NCBI GenBank assembly: GCA_017450465.1
Contig: JAFSUW010000028.1
Span: 1 to 41,556 of the forward strand
Length of the DNA: 41,556 nt
Direction of reading: 5' to 3'
From: Clostridia bacterium
GTDB lineage: Bacteria; Bacillota; Clostridia; TANB77; RGIG9151
In this document: positions 39,116-41,556 of the stretch, piece after piece
Layout: each line of letters begins with the position of its first letter
Position numbering within the stretch: position 1 is the stretch's first letter
Translations under genes and position numbers: made by a program
The notes under the pieces: model-generated
The model's database searches: none
Seen by the model: only the letters and a program-made list of their open reading frames with translations
What the model was told of the DNA's origin: nothing

Positions 39116-40555
39116 CTACCTTCCGTTATGACGTCTTGCACCAATTGCCGCATACTGTTCCGCTGCTTCTAAAAATGCATTCTCTTCTTCTGAATACGGA
39201 TTCGTATGTTCCGGTAATTCTTCTTGTATTTTATTTATACGTTCTATTAATAGCTCTAATGAAGATTTTTGTTCGCCTTTATCATCTACTTCTTCTACCG
39301 TTACTAAATCTTCTATTTTATTCGAATACGAACCAGATAAATAAAGCGAAAGTTTTGCACAAGCAGGGCCTACTAATTCATATAATACACTCGATGCTAA
39401 AATTATAGTTTGAAGTGCCTGCCCAAGTTCCCCACCTAAAGTTCTTGCACCAAGTGCTGCAAGGCCTATTGCAACTCCTGCCTGTGGTATTAATGCAAGA
39501 CCTAAAAAGTTACGCACTTTAGGGGCTTTTTTTACCATCAGACAACCAATAAATGCACCTAAATATTTTCCGATTATTCTTACCAAAAAATAAAGAATTC
39601 CAACCACGATTAATGGAATAGCTAAAGCCGATTTTGATGTATCTACTAATGCATCAAGTTCAAATGACAAACCCGAACGCACAAAGAATAGTAAAAGTAT
39701 TGGTGGACTAAAATAATTTAATTGCTTAAATAATTTATCATCATCCGTTAAGTTTATATAAATCATACCCATTGACATACATCCAAGAAGTGGCGACACA
39801 TCTAATATTGCACAGATTCCACAAAAAGCAAAGAGCATGGCAATTGATACTATTAATCTATTATCATTTGACCTACTTGCCATAAGGAGTTTTAAGCAAA
39901 AACCTAAAAAACCACCCAAAATTAAAACTATTATATTTATAAAAATTGGTGTAATTACACTCATAATGCCAACACCATTTCCTGTACCCATAGAAGCCAT
40001 AGCAACTGAAATTGCAATACTATATGCAACAAGTCCTACAACATCATCAAGTGCAACTACTTGAAGTAACGTATCTACGAAATCCCCTTTAGCATTTGTT
40101 TGTCGTATCGTCATCATAGTAGAGGCAGGTGCAGTAGCTGCTGCTAATGCTGCTAACACTATAGAAAATGCAAGTGTTAAATGAAGCATAAAATACATAA
40201 CTATAAAAATCAAAATAGAGGCAAGACACGCTTCTAAAACGGTTATTAATATAACTTTTAATCCATTTTTCTTTAACACACTAAACTTAAAAAATTCACC
40301 CGTACTAAAGGCAATAAACGCAAGTGCGATATCAGGCAAAAACTCCATGCCGTTTACTACATTAGCACTTATTAAATTTAAGCAATACGGACCTATTAAT
40401 ATCCCTGTTAGAATATACGCTGTTACATTAGGGAGCCTTAGTTTTTTTGTTATTCTTGTCATAGCGAAGCCCAAAAATAGCATAAATGCAATAGAAATAA
40501 TTACATTTGCAACAGGTGATGTCCCTTGCATAAGTTCATAAAATTTTGTGTTCAT
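39116..40555 (-). CDS. CPA2 family cation:proton antiporter
   Basis: A 479-residue Na+(K+)/H+ antiporter-like protein with 12 or so membrane helices. Signature stretches are LRLPNVTAYILTGILIGPYC (40-60 region), IALAFIAFSTGEFF, ALAAATAPASTMMTIRQT and VVALDDVVGLVAYS, with the adjacent Asp pair expected for ion exchange. The C-terminal 70 residues are cytoplasmic and acidic, too short for a TrkA-N domain. The ATG at 40553-40555 has GGAGGAG upstream; an upstream in-frame start is rejected. It is the first gene of an operon with the MgtC-like gene. Confidence 0.9.
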   Translation of the reverse strand: MNTKFYELMQGTSPVANVIISIAFMLFLGFAMTRITKKLRLPNVTAYILTGILIGPYCLNLISANVVNGMEFLPDIALAFIAFSTGEFFKFSVLKKNGLKVILITVLEACLASILIFIVMYFMLHLTLAFSIVLAALAAATAPASTMMTIRQTNAKGDFVDTLLQVVALDDVVGLVAYSIAISVAMASMGTGNGVGIMSVITPIFINIIVLILGGFLGFCLKLLMASRSNDNRLIVSIAMLFAFCGICAILDVSPLLGCMSMGMIYINLTDDDKLFKQLNYFSPPILLLFFVRSGLSFELDALVDTSKSALAIPLIVVGILYFLVRIIGKYLGAFIGCLMVKKAPKVRNFLGLALIPQAGVAIGLAALGARTLGGELGQALQTIILASSVLYELVGPACAKLSLYLSGSYSNKIEDLVTVEEVDDKGEQKSSLELLIERINKIQEELPEHTNPYSEEENAFLEAAEQYAAIGARRHNGR

Positions 40556-40617
40556 TTTTGTCTCCTCCAATGTTAATATTTTACATTATATGCGTTATTT
40601 TTTCAATGTTTAATTTA

Positions 40618-40650
40618 AAAAACAAAAGAGCCCTTTCTGGCTCTTCTGTT
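40618..40650 (-). terminator. Intrinsic terminator of the sortase gene
   Basis: AGAGCC-AGAAA-GGGCTCTTTTGTTTTTT on the minus strand, past the sortase stop. Confidence 0.8.
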
Positions 40651-40661
40651 TATCCTTTCTT

Positions 40662-41393
40662 TTATACTTTCTTGGCTATTACTACCCACCTCTCTGTGGT
40701 GGGCAACATTGATGTACAGGTAATAAAACGTGCGGTTTCTCCTTCCATTTCGCTGCGAAGGAGATTTGTTCCGTCACTTACTGCAACTGCATCTGTGTTG
40801 GTTGCGTTCATGACTGCAAGTTCGGAACGAAGGACTTTATATTCGGCGGCTACACCATCGTTGTAAACGGTAATAATGTCACCGATTTTGACGTCCTTAA
40901 GGCACCGAAGCGACCTATAACAGTGTCCGAAGAAAACGATTGAAGTTTCTGTACTAAAACCGCCAGGGCGTCCAGCATCTTGAACAACATCGAAGTTATC
41001 TACGTTATCTTGATCAGCCGGACCCACAAACAGGTCTATTACCTTATCACCTATTACAAGGCAGTTTTGTGGATAGTCAAACCATTCGTCATTAAATTCT
41101 TCTTCAACGGCTGTGTCTGCTTCTACTGTTACTGTTATTTCTTCTTTTTCTTTTTGCTCGTTTTTCTCTCTTTCCCTTTCTTCCAGGTAATCCAGATAAT
41201 CCTGATATTCAAGCATACTTATCTCAACGGTAAGATTCGGAAGCGTCTCGTATTCTGCTTCCTTTTTCAATGCCAGGCGCTCTGCTTTTTGGGCAGCCCA
41301 TTTGGCATTTATATCCTCCATTACGAGAAGATAGAGGTTCCCAAGCACTAAGGCCATAAGGATCACTCCTATGACCAAAAGAATTTTTTTCAT
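40662..41393 (-). CDS. Sortase family transpeptidase
   Basis: A 243-residue membrane-anchored sortase. The N-terminal anchor (about 3-25) is followed by a charged helical linker (about 27-90, rich in Glu and Lys) and a beta-barrel domain (about 110-243). Catalytic residues are His157 (FFGHCYRSL), Cys226 (RFITCTSM, the T-x-T-C-type site) and Arg235 (TTERW). Sortases join sorting-signal proteins to the wall or build pili; no LPxTG-type substrate was found among the secreted proteins here. The ATG at 41391-41393 has GAGGTG four bases upstream; a GTG inside that site is rejected. Codons are GC-richer than neighbours, as in the orphan genes at 2-3 and 11.5 kb, hinting at transfer. Confidence 0.85.
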   Translation of the reverse strand: MKKILLVIGVILMALVLGNLYLLVMEDINAKWAAQKAERLALKKEAEYETLPNLTVEISMLEYQDYLDYLEEREREKNEQKEKEEITVTVEADTAVEEEFNDEWFDYPQNCLVIGDKVIDLFVGPADQDNVDNFDVVQDAGRPGGFSTETSIVFFGHCYRSLRCLKDVKIGDIITVYNDGVAAEYKVLRSELAVMNATNTDAVAVSDGTNLLRSEMEGETARFITCTSMLPTTERWVVIAKKV

Positions 41394-41428
41394 GTACACC
41401 TCACTGTTGTATAAAAATGATTATCTAC

Positions 41429-41457
41429 ATTATATCAAAAAGTATAAATTATGTCAA
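41429..41457 (-). promoter_or_regulatory. Consensus sigma-A promoter for the sortase gene
   Basis: TTGACA-N17-TATAAT, a perfect match. Confidence 0.85.
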
Positions 41458-41463
41458 CCAAAG

Positions 41464-41492
41464 AAAAAGGGCGACTATATGCCGCCCTTACA
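41464..41492 (-). terminator. GGGCG-type hairpin acting as terminator of the right-edge gene
   Basis: AAGGGCG and CGCCCTT around GCATATAGT, followed by TTTCTTT on the minus strand, just past the stop at 41510. Confidence 0.75.
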
Positions 41493-41509
41493 ATATATGA
41501 ACTTATTTT

Positions 41510-41556
41510 TAATACATTCCCATTCCGGCACCCATACCAGCTGCTGCAGCTGCTGC
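41510..41556 (-). CDS. C-terminus of a protein ending in Ala/Gly/Met-rich tail (partial)
   Basis: Only 14 full codons and a stop are inside the window: an alanine run then GMGAGMGMY. Flexible Gly/Met-rich tails of this kind are typical of GroEL chaperonins, which is my first guess, but SPFH-type and other proteins can end similarly. The terminator directly downstream supports a real gene end. Confidence 0.4.

Overview
The window looks like chromosome of an AT-rich, spore-forming Clostridia-type Firmicute, probably an uncultured gut lineage (inference). The evidence is SpoIIE, an alpha/beta small acid-soluble spore protein and CwlD (sporulation and germination), IreB, RuvX and DUF1292 (a Firmicutes set), a 2-hydroxyacyl-CoA dehydratase activator pair (strict anaerobes), a membrane pyrophosphatase, strong AGGAGG ribosome sites, and near-consensus sigma-A promoters with 17-base spacers. 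No rRNA, CRISPR array, prophage or complete insertion sequence was seen.

Layout, mostly on the minus strand. 1-4.6 kb is accessory: a possible structured RNA at the left edge, three unrecognised proteins and a cytidylate-kinase-like protein, each with its own promoter and terminator. Two of the unrecognised genes are clearly GC-richer than their surroundings and share a duplicated leader. 4.6-8.2 kb holds spoIIE-ruvX-DUF1292-SASP-ireB. 8.7-11.1 kb is an archaeal-type valS flanked by small palindromic elements. 11.5-12.3 kb is another GC-richer orphan gene. 12.7-16.9 kb is a two-gene split 2-hydroxyacyl-CoA dehydratase activator. 17.0-18.1 and 21.9-22.5 kb are two paralogous secreted proteins with a copper-amine-oxidase-like N-terminal domain, the second one frameshifted. 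Between them is the infA-rpmJ-rpsM-rpsK-rpsD-rpoA-rplQ operon. 22.8-25.8 kb has a helical protein, HU, MazG and infC-rpmI-rplT with an attenuator-type leader. 25.9-27.7 kb has cwlD, an MscS channel and tRNA-Arg(CCU).

From 27.8 kb some genes lie on the plus strand: an LtaS-like enzyme, then (minus) an unrecognised coiled-coil protein and a GT2-GtrA fusion, (plus) hppA, (minus) a truncated MurL-like gene and a secreted Ig-repeat protein, (plus) NfeD and two SPFH genes, and (minus) MgtC-like, CPA2 antiporter and sortase genes. The last 47 bases hold the end of a gene with an Ala/Gly/Met-rich C-terminus.

The most distinctive layer is non-coding. There are at least two families of MITE-like inverted-repeat elements, one copy abutting the spoIIE ribosome site. 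A GC-rich hairpin with a GGGCG...CGCCCCTACA pattern recurs at nine or more places, some serving as terminators. A REP-like palindrome occurs twice and at one site supplies the last codons and stop of the truncated MurL-like gene. No multi-gene system that I can call new is evident. The best leads are the duplicated leaders, the unassigned RNA, the element families, the expanded L17, the frameshifted secreted paralogue and the MurL-like remnant.
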